Origin: Myoxocephalus aenaeus
Taxonomy: Eukaryota > Chordata > Actinopteri > Perciformes > Cottidae
Length of the DNA: 64,000 nucleotides
NCBI GenBank assembly: GCA_038501785.1
Contig: JBAMJR010000031.1
Coordinates: 13,864,001-13,928,000, forward strand
Reading direction: 5' to 3'
Notes under the pieces: model-generated
The model's database searches: none
Told to the model about the DNA's origin: nothing
The model's input: only the letters and a program-made list of their open reading frames with translations
In this document: in pieces, positions 48,933-60,029 of the stretch
How positions within the stretch are numbered: the stretch's first letter is position 1
Layout of the letters: each line of letters starts with the position of its first letter
Translations under genes and position numbers: made by a program

Positions 48933-49112
48933 GTGGAGAAAACATGATGAAGCGCCTGTTGGATGCTCTTCCATCGGAGAAAACAATGAAGTGCCGGATC
49001 TCCTGGTGGAGAAAACATGATGAAGTGCCTCTTGGATGCTCTTCCATCGGAGAAAACATAATGAAGTGCCGGATCTCCTTATAGTGGAGAAAACACGGTG
49101 AAGTGCCCTCTA
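48933..49112 (+). repeat. 73-78-bp minisatellite, about 2.4 units
   Basis: Units start at 48933, 49006 and 49084 (GTGGAGAAAACATGATGAAG in the first). Each full unit also contains an internal echo, GGAGAAAACA followed by ATGAAGTGCC. The array is open in one frame (48821-49084) but encodes different reading frames of the same unit because the period is not a multiple of three, so it is unlikely to be protein-coding. Confidence 0.85.
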
Positions 49113-49490
49113 AGGTAAGTTGTGTGGTAGTTTTAAAGAGAAGTTTTTATATAATGTTGCTGTTGTCCTGGCCCTCATTTACTTCAATACATCAAGAGTT
49201 TTCTCAAATTTTTTATTCTTCGTTCACCGTGGAGGCATGCAAGAATTCACGGTTACAATTCACGGTTACATGCGGCTAGTAATTGATGAATAAATGTTTT
49301 TTGAAGGGTGAATTATTCTTTGACTCAGTTTGTCTTACTGAAACTGATTGGGTTGTTACTTAGTTGCATTGTTCTGCATGATGTGCAACATATTGCAAGT
49401 AGGTTGTTTTTCCTTTGTGCGAAATATGACGTATATGTTGTCAAAGTGGTAAAGTAATTTCCTTAACTTCCTGATGATTTGTGTATTTAC
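49113..49490. other. unassigned sequence left of hAT
   Basis: AT-rich, with no recognised feature apart from the left hAT target duplication GTATTTAC at 49483-49490. Confidence 0.5.
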
Positions 49491-50943
49491 TAGTGCTGTC
49501 AAGCGATTAAAACATTTAATCGCGATTAATCGCATTTATGTCATAGTTAACTCGCGATTAATCGCAATTAATCGCAATTTTTTTTTTTTTGCATTTTAAT
49601 GCTCTTATCAACATGAAAAAGTGGATTGGCTTGCTTTATTTTATTGAAAAACAACTGCCAAACAGGGCGGTACAAAATAAAATCACTGCACATTTCAGGT
49701 AAACAAGGGTTTACAAAATAAAATTATAGAGTGCACCAGGCATGAAAACGGGTCAGGGGTGAAAAAGGTGAGAAGGATATTACCCCTCTAGGGGGGTCCA
49801 GGGGCTCCCCCGTAAGAAAAATTTAAATATTCCATATTTTAAAGCATCAATCTGATGCATTTTGAGATGCTTTTTTTGCCAACCTGGGGAGAGCTGGAGA
49901 AACTTAACTTCAGCCATGAGTCAAACATTATTATGGCCTCCTTACTAAGTATTATGCAAGCCATTTCATGCCAGCCTGTCACTGGGTCTAACATTTACAG
50001 TATATGAGGCACAATGTGGTAAGGGAGAGCATGGCTGCCTTTGTTAGCATCATTTATATCTTTGATGCAGAGAATGCATCTGGCGAATCCCTGCCTGTTG
50101 ATTTTGGAGAATACATCTCCTAGTGAAAGGACACCTCTTGCCCTTTTATTGAGACCTTGCCTTCCAGTTTTAGCCACGACCAGTTCCAGCTGCATTTCAA
50201 TCCAGCATCCAGCTGTTTAACAATGGCTGCATCCTTCTCCCCTAACACACTCATTCTGCAAAAAAATTTTTTGTATTAGTGTTAACTTCTAGTTTAGCCT
50301 TATTCAGACCTGCCAACCTTGATATATAACCTATATATTGATAAGTCATTAAATACTCGTCATGCATTATATTGCATTGAATATAATGTGTGCTGGTCAA
50401 TTAGTCTAAAATTAATTTTAGACTAATTTTTACCAGCGTACTTTGACGTCAAAATGCGTATCCGCTACGCAAATTGCGTACAGGTTGGCAGGTCTGCTTA
50501 TTGATAGAACGGTGGACCACTTTACCTTCTGCCTTGTCAGTCCCCTCTCCTAAAAATCTGCCTCCTCAAAAACGGTAGCGTTAGCTAATAATTTTCCACC
50601 GGAGCTTTAGCTAGCTGGCTAACGTTGCGTTCTCTCCTGCTGTGTTCAATGTGTTCACTCGCGCTCCCTTCTGGCACGCGCACCTGTTCGCAGTTCACTG
50701 AATATCATTAATTTTGCCGTATCGCGCTCACCATTAATTCATTTCAAACCGTAACGTTAGCCTAGCTTCCAAGCCCAAACGGCGTGCCTATTGTTTTGCT
50801 TCCGGTTGAGCTACATCCGGCGTGGTGCTCGCGGAAAAAAAATAATTGAAAAATTTAAATGCGTTAACGCCGTTAATAAAATTGACGGCGTTAAAATTGG
50901 TTTGCGTTAACGCCGTTAATAACCCGCTAATATGACAGCACTA
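49491..50943 (-). mobile_element. hAT transposon, complete ends, internally deleted
   Basis: Inverted repeats TAGTGCTGTCA (49491-49501) and TGACAGCACTA (50933-50943) are flanked by a perfect 8-bp duplication GTATTTAC at 49483-49490 and 50944-50951. The left subterminal region is a run of ATTAATCGC words and the right one a run of GTTAACGCC words; both are likely transposase-binding arrays. The transposase first exon lies on the minus strand at 49995-50254. At 1453 bp it is far shorter than an autonomous hAT. A truncated copy in the other orientation is at 26089-26812. Confidence 0.93.
49995..50254 (-). pseudogene. hAT transposase N-terminal exon remnant with BED-like finger
   Basis: From ATG 50254-50252 the minus strand encodes MSVLGEKDAAIVKQLDAGLK, then CSWNWSWLKLEGKVSIKG, and hits TAG after about 44 codons. 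A shifted frame continues with SLGDVFSKINRQGFARC, the CILC pair and a His-containing tail, ending at TAA 49995-49997. The CILC pair and following histidines resemble a BED finger. This frameshifted exon is all that remains; the catalytic part is deleted. The related copy at 26737 shows the same start with a separate 7-bp deletion. Confidence 0.7.
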
Positions 50944-50951
50944 GTATTTAC

Positions 50952-51085
50952 ATGCGTTTCCTTTGTGTAAAACAGTTTTCCTCCAGAGACAAATGTATGC
51001 ACAGGTCTCGAGTGTTCCCTGGTGGAATAATTTCTTTGTGATACCTCGCAACTCGGCTTTTGTTGCACGCTTGTGTCGCTGCGAT
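50952..51085. other. unassigned sequence right of hAT
   Basis: No recognisable feature. Confidence 0.5.
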
Positions 51086-51151
51086 TGATCATTAAATTAT
51101 CAGCAGGGTCGAGGTGAGTAACGGGACAAAGCCTTTGACCATTAAATTATC
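51086..51151. promoter_or_regulatory. paired homeodomain-like sites (candidate enhancer)
   Basis: TGATCATTAAATTATC at 51086-51101 is repeated as TGACCATTAAATTATC at 51136-51151, 15 of 16 identical and 50 bp apart, about five helical turns. CATTAAATTA fits paired homeodomain half-sites. The surrounding sequence is repeat-poor. Regulatory function is inference. Confidence 0.25.
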
Positions 51152-51229
51152 CCAGCACCTCATTTCAACCCCTCAGCGTCACATATGGATAAAACCGTGG
51201 AAGCTGAGTTTGTGTTTGTGTGCTTATGA

Positions 51230-51230
<1 letters not shown>

Positions 51231-51261
<31 letters not shown>
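51231..51261. repeat. (TG)n microsatellite
   Basis: A pure TG run of about 31 bp. Confidence 0.97.
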
Positions 51262-51264
<3 letters not shown>

Positions 51265-51537
51265 CATCCGGTGCACTCGCTCCCGGGGTCATGGATGATA
51301 ACTGGAATGGGGCTCTGGCCAGCCATTGATAAGGATGCCCAGTGACAAGAACCACATGCCACTTGTAGATAAAATAAAAGGACAAAGAAAGAGAATAAAA
51401 AGTTAAAAAAATAAACCCACTGATTTTGTAACCAGTGTAACTCTGTCTCTTCAAAATCAAGGTTACAGCGCTCGCAAGAGCCGACAAATTTCCAGACAGT
51501 AACAGGATTAGTTTCACTATAGAGTCTAATGCAGCTC

Positions 51538-51540
<3 letters not shown>

Positions 51541-51571
<31 letters not shown>

Positions 51572-51584
51572 GGGGGGGGGGGGG
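51541..51584. repeat. (GT)n followed by G16 compound repeat
   Basis: A GT run (51541-51568) passes straight into a run of sixteen G (51569-51584). Confidence 0.95.
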
Positions 51585-54500
51585 TTAGAGCCACAAACAC
51601 ACACACAAACACACATCTAACGCAATGGAAGGCAGCTTTGTTCTCCTCACTTCACAAAAGACTTTATTCTGTCTTTTAAAGATTTTCTTCAGTCATATTT
51701 TATTTGACTTTAAAGTGTGCTTTTGCCAGTAAGTTTTATTTAGCGTGGTGGTGGATTTTAGGGGTGGGGGCACGCTATTTGAGTAAATGCCACATTAGCA
51801 TTCCCTGCAACACATGGATTTGCCTGTTACCGCCTCTGGCTCTGCTGAGAAGGATCCTGACCGGTGGCAACGAGCTAAATGCATCTACACCGTCGGAGCA
51901 GATTAGAACAGTCTGGGAATTTATCATAAAATACCTGGAAGAAAACTAGACTCATATTTGGGCAATTTTAAGTTCTTAAGAAAGTCATTCACACGGGCAC
52001 TTTAGTTCATGTGTGTGTGTGTGGTTGCTTATGCACAGTTTTCACTCCGAGAAAGTTGTTTCAGGGTTGTGTTTGTACTTCCAGTACACAAGTACACGTC
52101 CCACAAAAATAAAATAGACAACCTGAAATGCTCAACATGTACAGATTTTGTGATTTATGATATTGGGACCTAAATGTAGCAGCTTTCCATCGCTATTTTT
52201 GTGGACTATGTCATTTTGGGAAAAACACAAATCAATACCACTTTCATGATTAACTGTCGGTTACGTTTGAAGCTATAACGCCTGGTGTCACTTCATGTAA
52301 CTTAACAGTGGAAGCACCCGGTAAACAGCTAGCTAGCCTGTTTACGACAAATATATTAATAAGAATGTAACTACAACTTGTTTTTGTCTTTGTATTATAT
52401 TAGATAGATTATATTTGATAGTAACTATTAGATTAGATAGTTAGATAGTGGATAAATTTGTGTTTGCCATAATATTGTACAATTTTAACATACTTTAAGG
52501 TCCTCAAGTAAGCTCAGTGGATTCTTCCTGCACTGTGATATTATTTTTCGCCATTATGTTAGTCTATTTTTAAATTGTACCAATGCATTCAATTCAATTT
52601 AAGAGTTCAGAGTTTGTGAATTAAATACTAATTGGTAGAAGTCAAATGAGGTAATTAACATAGCACCTAATATTTTATATTATCACTTTAAGTTTGTTTG
52701 CCCTTTAGAATTTTAAACACATTTTACCTTTGAAAGTAACATTTAAATCTAGGATGATATTTCTACATCTAAATTGGATTTTTTTTTTTTTTGTGCTTTT
52801 ACAAAAACAAGATTTATATAAATGGAAGTGTGGTGGGTTTGAATATTAAAATCAATATGTGTCCATATATATAGCACACATAATCCCATACTTACTCACA
52901 CTCACTCAAACATTCTACGGAAGTCGGAAAACACATACAAAATCTGTGTTTACCAGTTGTTTATCTTCATGTCACAGCTGGATTCCACTTCTCTGTGTTC
53001 CTGATAGGCAGCAACTTGCTTATCTATGCAGGATTCATCTCACGGTCCTCTATCTCTGTTCTTCCGGATGATGGCGCAGTCGCGACCGACTTTCGACAGC
53101 TGCATTTCTGATCATGGAGCAACAACATGATGTAAAATATTTAGCATATTAAAGACCACCGACAGAGCAAGAGAGGAGACAAAGCAGAGGTGCAGAGAAT
53201 ACACAATTGAGGTCATTTTGAAACCCAATTGAAGTCAGCAGATCTAAGTGACAACACCTTCAGACGTTCAACAAGGAGACACCAGGGGTCTGCTGACTTC
53301 AATCGACGCCTCTGTGACGTTAAGTCTCTGAAACATATTTTCAACTTAATAAGAAGCGATAGAGATCAAATGAAAAACCTCCAAGGTGTTCAGGGAACCG
53401 GGCAGAGCATTGATTTTCTTTCTCTCCCCAGGTATTTCCCGGCAGCCTTCAGGGCTGATTGAGATTTGACTCCGGGAGGTCCTGTCGGAGGCGCAGTGGT
53501 AGGAAGCTCAGAACGCCTTATCTCCTCCCGAAGAACTCGCAGTGGAGATACGACTAACTCGTTCCCCACACAAGGGCACCGAGTCATTTTGAGAGTAATC
53601 TGGCTTTTTCACTCCTGGAGTGCCTCTTCCGCTTTGAAAAAAATTAAATAATCCACACCATTGTAAGGAAAATCTTTCCCTCCACTGTTTTGCAATATCT
53701 TCTTAAGCGCGGCAGACATGGCAAAGCCCCATTGAGCTCACAGTGGTTGGTAGAAGATCACAGAGAAACTAATCTGTATCTGAGCGTGGAAAATGGAGTA
53801 AATGTTTTGAAACAGCGTAGAGTTTGTGAACGAACTCGAACGTCTCACTTATTTCATGACAATATGTCATGAATCAAAGCTTGAGCTTCATGACTGATAT
53901 TTTCCTAATGAGTTAATACCGACTGTGGCATGTGGGGTAAAGTACGAAGATTAAATTCATCATACAAGGTGTTTCTGAGGGAAACTGCTCTGGTAAACAG
54001 GACAGGGAGCATGTCACATCTCCAGAATTAACATCGACAGTTTGTTTGGAATAAATAATTTAGCAGAAAACAGAGGAGATATCATCAATGCGTGTGAGTT
54101 ATCTGCAGCAAACAGTTATTGCAAAGGCTCAGGTGTTTTGATGTGTAAAATAGGTATTTATTTATTCATTTATGTATTCTATTTATTAATTTAATATTTA
54201 TCTTTAAAGGTGAGCCAAATACGTATGTCAAGACTACTAGTCCTGTTTAATTACCGGGAACCAAACTAATTCATATATATTTTAATACCTTATAATATAT
54301 ACAATATCGTCACCTTCCTAAAATAAGTAATTTGTTCAGATTTTTCAGAAAACACAAACAACTTGTCCAAATGTAATAGGGGTGCACAAGCTGCCTCTAG
54401 ACACTGCACAACAGGCATACTGTAATATCGGTCAAATGATGTTATGATTACTAATATTATGTTCGAGTGAGATTTTCACTGACAAAAATGCTAACTAAAT

Positions 54501-55204
54501 TGTTAGCTTGAATGCTAGCTTCAAAATGCCATCTTGAAAAGCTTGTAAAATTGCCTAAGTCACATTGTCTTTTGACTCATGCAAAATAAAATGGCCTAAG
54601 TCACACTCTTGACATAGGCCGTTATACTATAGGGGTAGAATCACATGATCTGATCAACTGAGGATGTAGGCGATTTTACCAGAGGTGGCCAGTATCATGA
54701 GGAGGTGATTTAGGCAAGAACATCATTTTTGTCAAAAAATGACTTTGGCTATTATTTTAGGAAGGTGACGAGATTATATGCTTTATTAATCAGAAACAAA
54801 TAGTGAATGTGTTGTTACAGGTTCGACCCAACCGGCTCTGACATTCTTCTTAACCGTCAGTACTAATGTCAATATTTATCAGGACGGATATGGATTAAAG
54901 CCGGTCGCCGTCTGGCAGTTCATATGAAACATATTCTGCCGTGACTGATCATGGTTGCAAGAAAGACAAAGAGAAAGCCACAAATCTCACCAATGACAGC
55001 TGATCCATACTCCAGTATGAGTTACCGTGTCCCTGGAGGTGGGAGGGGGCCAGATCGATCAGATCCTGGCCTGTGATACATTTTAATGTTGCCCCCCCCC
55101 CCATGTCAACTTTGCCCTTCACCAAAACGAACAGAGTGTGAAGGGAACCTGCTCTTGTTTACTTCTCATGATTAATGATTAGTCTTTGTCATCTGTGTTG
55201 TAAA
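51585..55204. other. unassigned intergenic sequence
   Basis: No gene was recognised. A perfect 15-bp inverted repeat lies at 53228-53242 and 53289-53303. A C11 run is at 55092-55102. Open frames at 53229-53651 overlap on both strands and have no recognisable domain. Confidence 0.45.
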
Positions 55205-55303
55205 CACCTTATGGGAACCATGCACCTTCCGCCTCAAAAAATTCCTCGTTTGTGTGAAAACATTCCTGGCTAATAAACAGTTTCTGATTCTGATTCTGAT
55301 TTT
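55205..55303 (+). repeat. LINE 3' tail (L2/CR1 or Rex1 type)
   Basis: AAATTCCTCGTTTGTGTG, then CATTCCTGGCTAATAAACAG and a (TGATTC)n tail match the 3' ending I recall for L2/CR1 or Rex1-type teleost LINEs. No coding part is present. Confidence 0.6.
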
Positions 55304-55575
55304 GTAAACAACATATTATATAATTCCAGTTGTCTGACAGAAAAACAATTGAATTGGACAATAGATGCTAGTGAACTATACACAATATATTCAATATTTA
55401 AATATAATATAAATCAAGGCAGATTTTTATTGATTGGCCATTCAATGGTTTAATGTTTTTCGGCTCGATATCATGTGTACATCTTATACACATCATTATT
55501 TGGGTTTTAATTGTCTGTTTTATGTAACTTTGAGACACTCAGTGAAATGTCTCAACAGTTAGTGGATTGATTGTC
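55304..55575. other. unassigned sequence left of piggyBac B
   Basis: AT-rich, with nothing recognised. Confidence 0.5.
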
Positions 55576-55954
55576 TTAACCCTTCGTCCACGGAGCCCGC
55601 GGTTTCGCGTGGTGACACTTGAAACTTTTCTCTAAGTTTCTAAAATATTCACAGCACCCCGATAATACATCGCAAAAATATAATTTTACGTCTGGCGGAA
55701 AGAGACGGCTTCCTGCTTCCGGGTGCCTGCCCAGGCAGAGCCCAGCATAATTTTAACATCATCAGGCAAGCGAAAGGGCAGCAGTGTGTCATCTGACGCT
55801 GGAAAAAAAAAAAAAAAAAAATCCTTCTCTGTGATTAGTTGAGTCATATGTCCGTCGCCATTTCGTGAACTAAACAACCAATGTACACTCAGGAAAATCT
55901 CAAAAGGACAACCCACTTGTACAGCATGTACACACGCTACATTTTACAATCAAC

Positions 55955-56757
55955 ATGACGACAAAGAGATTCAACACGGAGGAAGCAAAGCGCATGATTC
56001 TGGAGACCAGCGAGGAGGAGGACGACGCGTCGTCGTCAGAGCTCGAAGGCTTTAGTTCTTCTGAGGAAGATGGGTAAGTGTAGTTACTAAACTTTGTTAC
56101 GTGTCTGTAAGGCTGCATGGTGCAAACTAGTAATGTGTACAAACTAGTAATGTGTACACTGTGCACGAGAGCCAGCCACGCGGTGCACACTGCTGTTCAC
56201 GTTACTACGTCATGATCTAAGTAATGTTTACACACAGTCTGCTTTGTACAACACTCTGCTTCACGTTACTACCACTAATATTTATACATCCAATGCGGAG
56301 CACTATGCTAAAATTACTACCACAGTCATGATCTGAATAATATTTGCACATCCAATGTGGAGCATTCTGCTCAATCGTTACGTCATCTTTCTTTCAACTG
56401 ACTAGTATTGATTTATTTTACAGAGAGGAGCACCAGCCGCCCCGACCAGCCTGGCCAGCAAAGAGGCAGCGTGTTGGACGGCAACTACCACGACCAGCAA
56501 AGAGGCAGCGCGTTGACCGACGACTAAAGACACCATCTCCAGCAAACAGGGCGCGTGCTGCCCGGCGACTGCTTTCACCTCAGGCCAGATCAAGAAAGAC
56601 AGCAGCACGTGCACCACCTGCACCTACGCTGTCCTGGAGGACGGATGAAGACCCGGACACTGCTCCCCCCGTCATCAAGTTCCAGCCCGGACACCTGGTC
56701 CACATGTCAGTGCCACAGCAACACCCATTGAACTCTTCAAACTGTTCTTCCAACTAA
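55955..56757 (+). pseudogene. piggyBac transposase N-terminal exons (copy B)
   Basis: Exon 1 is 55955-56073 and exon 2 starts at 56424, with the same GT-AG junctions as copy A, giving 150 residues to TAA 56755-56757. Exon 1 differs from copy A at two residues (Q9E, S18T). One extra C at about 56670 shifts the last 30 codons to a different frame from copy A (ending LNSSNCSSN). The PAKRQRV repeats and Arg-rich tail are conserved. The catalytic core is missing. Any translated product would be a short acidic-basic DNA-binding-like peptide, for which no function is known. Confidence 0.75.
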
Positions 56758-56758
56758 G

Positions 56759-56902
56759 TCCACGGTGGGTCGCAGGGTTTGCGAGCTTTGCAGCATGAAG
56801 AAAGTGAGCAAAGACACGGCGTGGAAGTGCGAGGCGTGTAACGTTCCCCTCTGCCTGCAGCTGAACAGAAACTGTTTCCATGACTGGCATGCCATGGCAT
56901 GA
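56759..56902 (+). pseudogene. piggyBac transposase C-terminal zinc ribbon (copy B)
   Basis: The same 47-codon Cys-rich end as copy A (CELC, CEAC, LCLQ, NRNCFHDWHAMA), stopping at TGA 56900-56902. The final FHDWH places a His after the last Cys, as expected for the metal-binding ribbon; copy A has Tyr there. It is out of frame with exon 2, so it is not translated as a fusion. Confidence 0.8.
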
Positions 56903-57574
56903 GGATATGCCATTGAAGCATATATACTTGTATATTGTAAATGGTCTAGTCTTTGTTCTGTTTTATATTTCTGAATATATATTCTGTACATATTTTCTTT
57001 TTTTTTTATAATACATATTTTTATTTAAAAAAAAAAAAAAATTGTTGTGATGGTCATTTTTCATTTGCACACACTCCCTGAAGCTTTATCTGCACTATGA
57101 AGTCATTTCTCAGTCCCATTTTTATCATTTTGGTGAAAGCTGTGAAAGACCATATTTCTACTCAAAAAACGATAATAAAAACTTTAGTTTTAGACATTTA
57201 TTTACATGTATCTAACATTTTATTCATATATTTCACTGCTTTTGTGAACCTAAAACCTTTGGTAAACCAATTGCCATCACCTAAACAGAGTCACCACCTG
57301 AGTAAAGTTAGGTTTTTTCAAGCGATATGAAGAATTTCCAAAAATCGAGATTCCATTTTTCAGCTTTAGTGTCATATTATAAAGTTTTTTTCTTTACACT
57401 TTTGCCTTACGACAATGGTGCCTCATTATATAGATAGCTGAGATTGTTCTGCAATTTATGATGTAAAACATGGGTATATATCTTATATGCAAGTGCCTTA
57501 AAAGGTGAATCTAAGAAAATTATGTCAAATCGAGAAAATCGACTGAAAATGACCTCCAGTGTGCAGTGAGTTAA

Positions 57575-59262
57575 AATCTGACTTATTCATTCAACCTTCA
57601 ACTTTTCCTCTCGTACCATCCTCAGGTGGAACATTTCATGTGTATCAATACTTTACGACTAAACACCACAGACTGTATAGAATATAGTCATAGTCACAAT
57701 GATAACTTTTACTCAGGTAACTTATTACCCCGAGATGTTCAACATTACAAATAAATACACCAAAAGTAACTTTGTGGCAGCACTTAACCTGACAGAGAAA
57801 TAAATAAAGTAATGTGTATCTGGCTGTTTTTATATCGGCATTACCACCGTGCACGTCCATAAATGTAATCTTGCAGTGTGTGCAGAACGCAGCATTTCAT
57901 TGCAGCGTACCTTAAGAAGAAAGAAAGGAGTGAGCCTCATGGAGACTCACTGAATGATTGACACAAATACGAGCAAAGCAGTGTTGAATTCAGACGAGTA
58001 TGTATGTGTATTGTTTATATTGTGTCAGCTAATAATTAGTGGAACCGAACGTGATTAACATCTATGCAAGCGCTAAACGCACATTATTATTTAAAGTTTG
58101 ATGAAAATAAGGACCTTTTAGTTTTAGGGCACTTAGCTTGAAACCAAGACAAACCGGGACGCGTTTAGTAGGCGGAGGCAAACCTGGCTGGCGTCGGTGA
58201 TTTGACATTAGGCTAACTCCTCGTGATGTAGCTATATGCTAGTTAGCTAGCGTTTACTAACTTAAGCTAATTTAAGATGAGACAATACTCAATTATTGTC
58301 GGAGACAAAGTTTGCTCAACTGATATTAAGCACAGAGCAAAAAGTGGCGGGACTTAGGAAGGAAGGGTCAATCGAGCTGTTTCCAACACTGGACATGCGG
58401 TTGGTTTTAATTGGTGCTTTGCTCCATCCCTGAGGTTTGTGATGTACTGTCTGTGCAGGACATAACACAACAGAATACTAGTAAAAACAACAACACAGAA
58501 TTGGGACCTGTCACGGTTAAGCCAAACTTTGCACTTTCCACACTTTCTTCTCCGTCATTTCAACCCAGGCTGTTGGGGTTGAAACGTAAGCAACCCTCAG
58601 AGACTCGAGTCCATCTACGAGTTCATAGCCTTAAGAAATAGGATGGTTACTTACTGGTGCTGACGTTCCACCCCAGTGCCACTGAACAAAGCATAAACAA
58701 TGATGGATGCTTTTTGTCATTCATATTCTGGGGCCAGAGGAAAAGCACTTAGACATGGACTTACAAGTTTTCCTTTTCATTTGAAAGCACATGGGTATTG
58801 TTGAAATGGGTTTCAGTTTTGTTGGCTTAGTTATCTTCCTTGTAATGAGATTCTTTTTTTTACTTTGACATTCCAAGTCAAGCTTGAAAGTAAGGTCAGC
58901 TTCAAGTATTTTGAGGTTTGAATTTTAAATGTTAATTTTATGCAGCAGATCTGGCCTTTTTTTAAATGTCATAATCTGTTTTTGCAATGTTGCATTTGAT
59001 TCCAGTCTCTTTTACAACTTTGTCATATGTAATGAATAACTCATTTAATTGACTTCCATTGTCAGGGCAAAGTTATTCACTTTTAAAAGTTAGCGGAGAG
59101 CTGAGCATATTTATGAGGGTTGAAACTCGCTCAAGTATTTGAAATTCACCATCCGGCCATTTTAATTAATGGCAGAGAGACATCTTATCTCTGCAATAAT
59201 TAATAGCAAAGGACATAGTTTCTGCACTGCTGAATGAAAATGATAAGCATATTATGTGAGAG

Positions 59263-59265
<3 letters not shown>
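57575..59265. other. unassigned sequence, candidate conserved non-coding stretch
   Basis: No gene was recognised; the frame 58411-58641 has no known domain. From 59100 to 59250 a repeat-poor stretch carries CCATTTTAATTAATGGCAG and TGCAATAATTAATAGCAAAG, palindromic homeodomain-like sites that could belong to an enhancer. Confidence 0.35.

Positions 59266-59340
<75 letters not shown>
59266..59340. repeat. (GT)n microsatellite
   Basis: A pure GT run of about 75 bp. Confidence 0.98.
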
Positions 59341-59342
<2 letters not shown>

Positions 59343-60029
59343 TATATGTGTGTGATGTGTGATGAAATAAGAAAATAGACTTCAACTCACTTATCTTCTA
59401 CTTTGTCAACGAACCCCACGTCTGGAGGCGAGGCTCCTGGAGGTGAAGAAAAACAACAACAAAAAACATTTCAAAATCTGCATCATCTGTACACCAAAAT
59501 AATTCTGTTTTGACAATCCAATTCACAAAAAGAAAAAGTATTTGATGTCATCATTAAGTGGAGTCAAGAGCAATGTGATAGAGGAAGGCTTGAAGTTGCG
59601 GCGCCATCAGTTGCTCTGTGAGAGGAGCTCGACGAGGCAGAGAATCAGCGGGTGACTGAAGGGTGCGAAGCGGGCTTTGTCTATGCTGACCTCAACTATT
59701 TACTCTCTGGAGCAGGAATACTGGAGGGCTCAGAGAGGAGGCGGCGCACTCTGTCCTTCAGAGGTCACTGAGGTAGTGCCCCCGCAAACACTTAAGCAAA
59801 GCGGGCCAATAAACAGGAGACTTTAGCCCTGTGAGCATGTGCACATACATCACAGGTTGATGTCTGACAAAGACGAAGGGTCCCGCTCTGCTTGGTCTGC
59901 ACCGCCTCATAGTGCAAAAGACGATGGGTCTCTCGTCTCTTGGTCCGTGTACCTTCCAGCGTACATCAGCGTTCTAGTTGTACCTTCAGTAATTTTTATA
60001 TATAAATAAAACGCAATGGAAATATAACT
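59341..60029. other. unassigned intergenic sequence
   Basis: No gene or recognised repeat. Confidence 0.5.

Larger units (their letters stand above)
55580..57570 (+). mobile_element. piggyBac transposon copy B, core-deleted
   Basis: Flanked by TTAA at 55576-55579 and 57571-57574, with the same termini and internal order as copy A (3101-5133) in the same orientation, 52 kb away. The sequences outside the TTAA sites differ between A and B, so they are separate insertions and not a segmental duplication. B carries a CCCAGGCAGAGCCCAG-type 17-bp stretch (near 55731-55746) that A lacks, and two intronic repeat units against five in A. The core deletion has the same breakpoints in both, so it predates their transposition. 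Confidence 0.9.

Noticed and set aside
53229..53651. Two plus-strand frames and one minus frame near 53.2-53.6 kb
   Set aside because: They overlap each other in different frames and contain no known motif; the inverted repeat there is the only clear structure.
54816..54832. Box-B-like word CAGGTTCGACCCAACC
   Set aside because: No matching box A or foldable tRNA stem lies upstream, so neither a tRNA nor a SINE can be supported.
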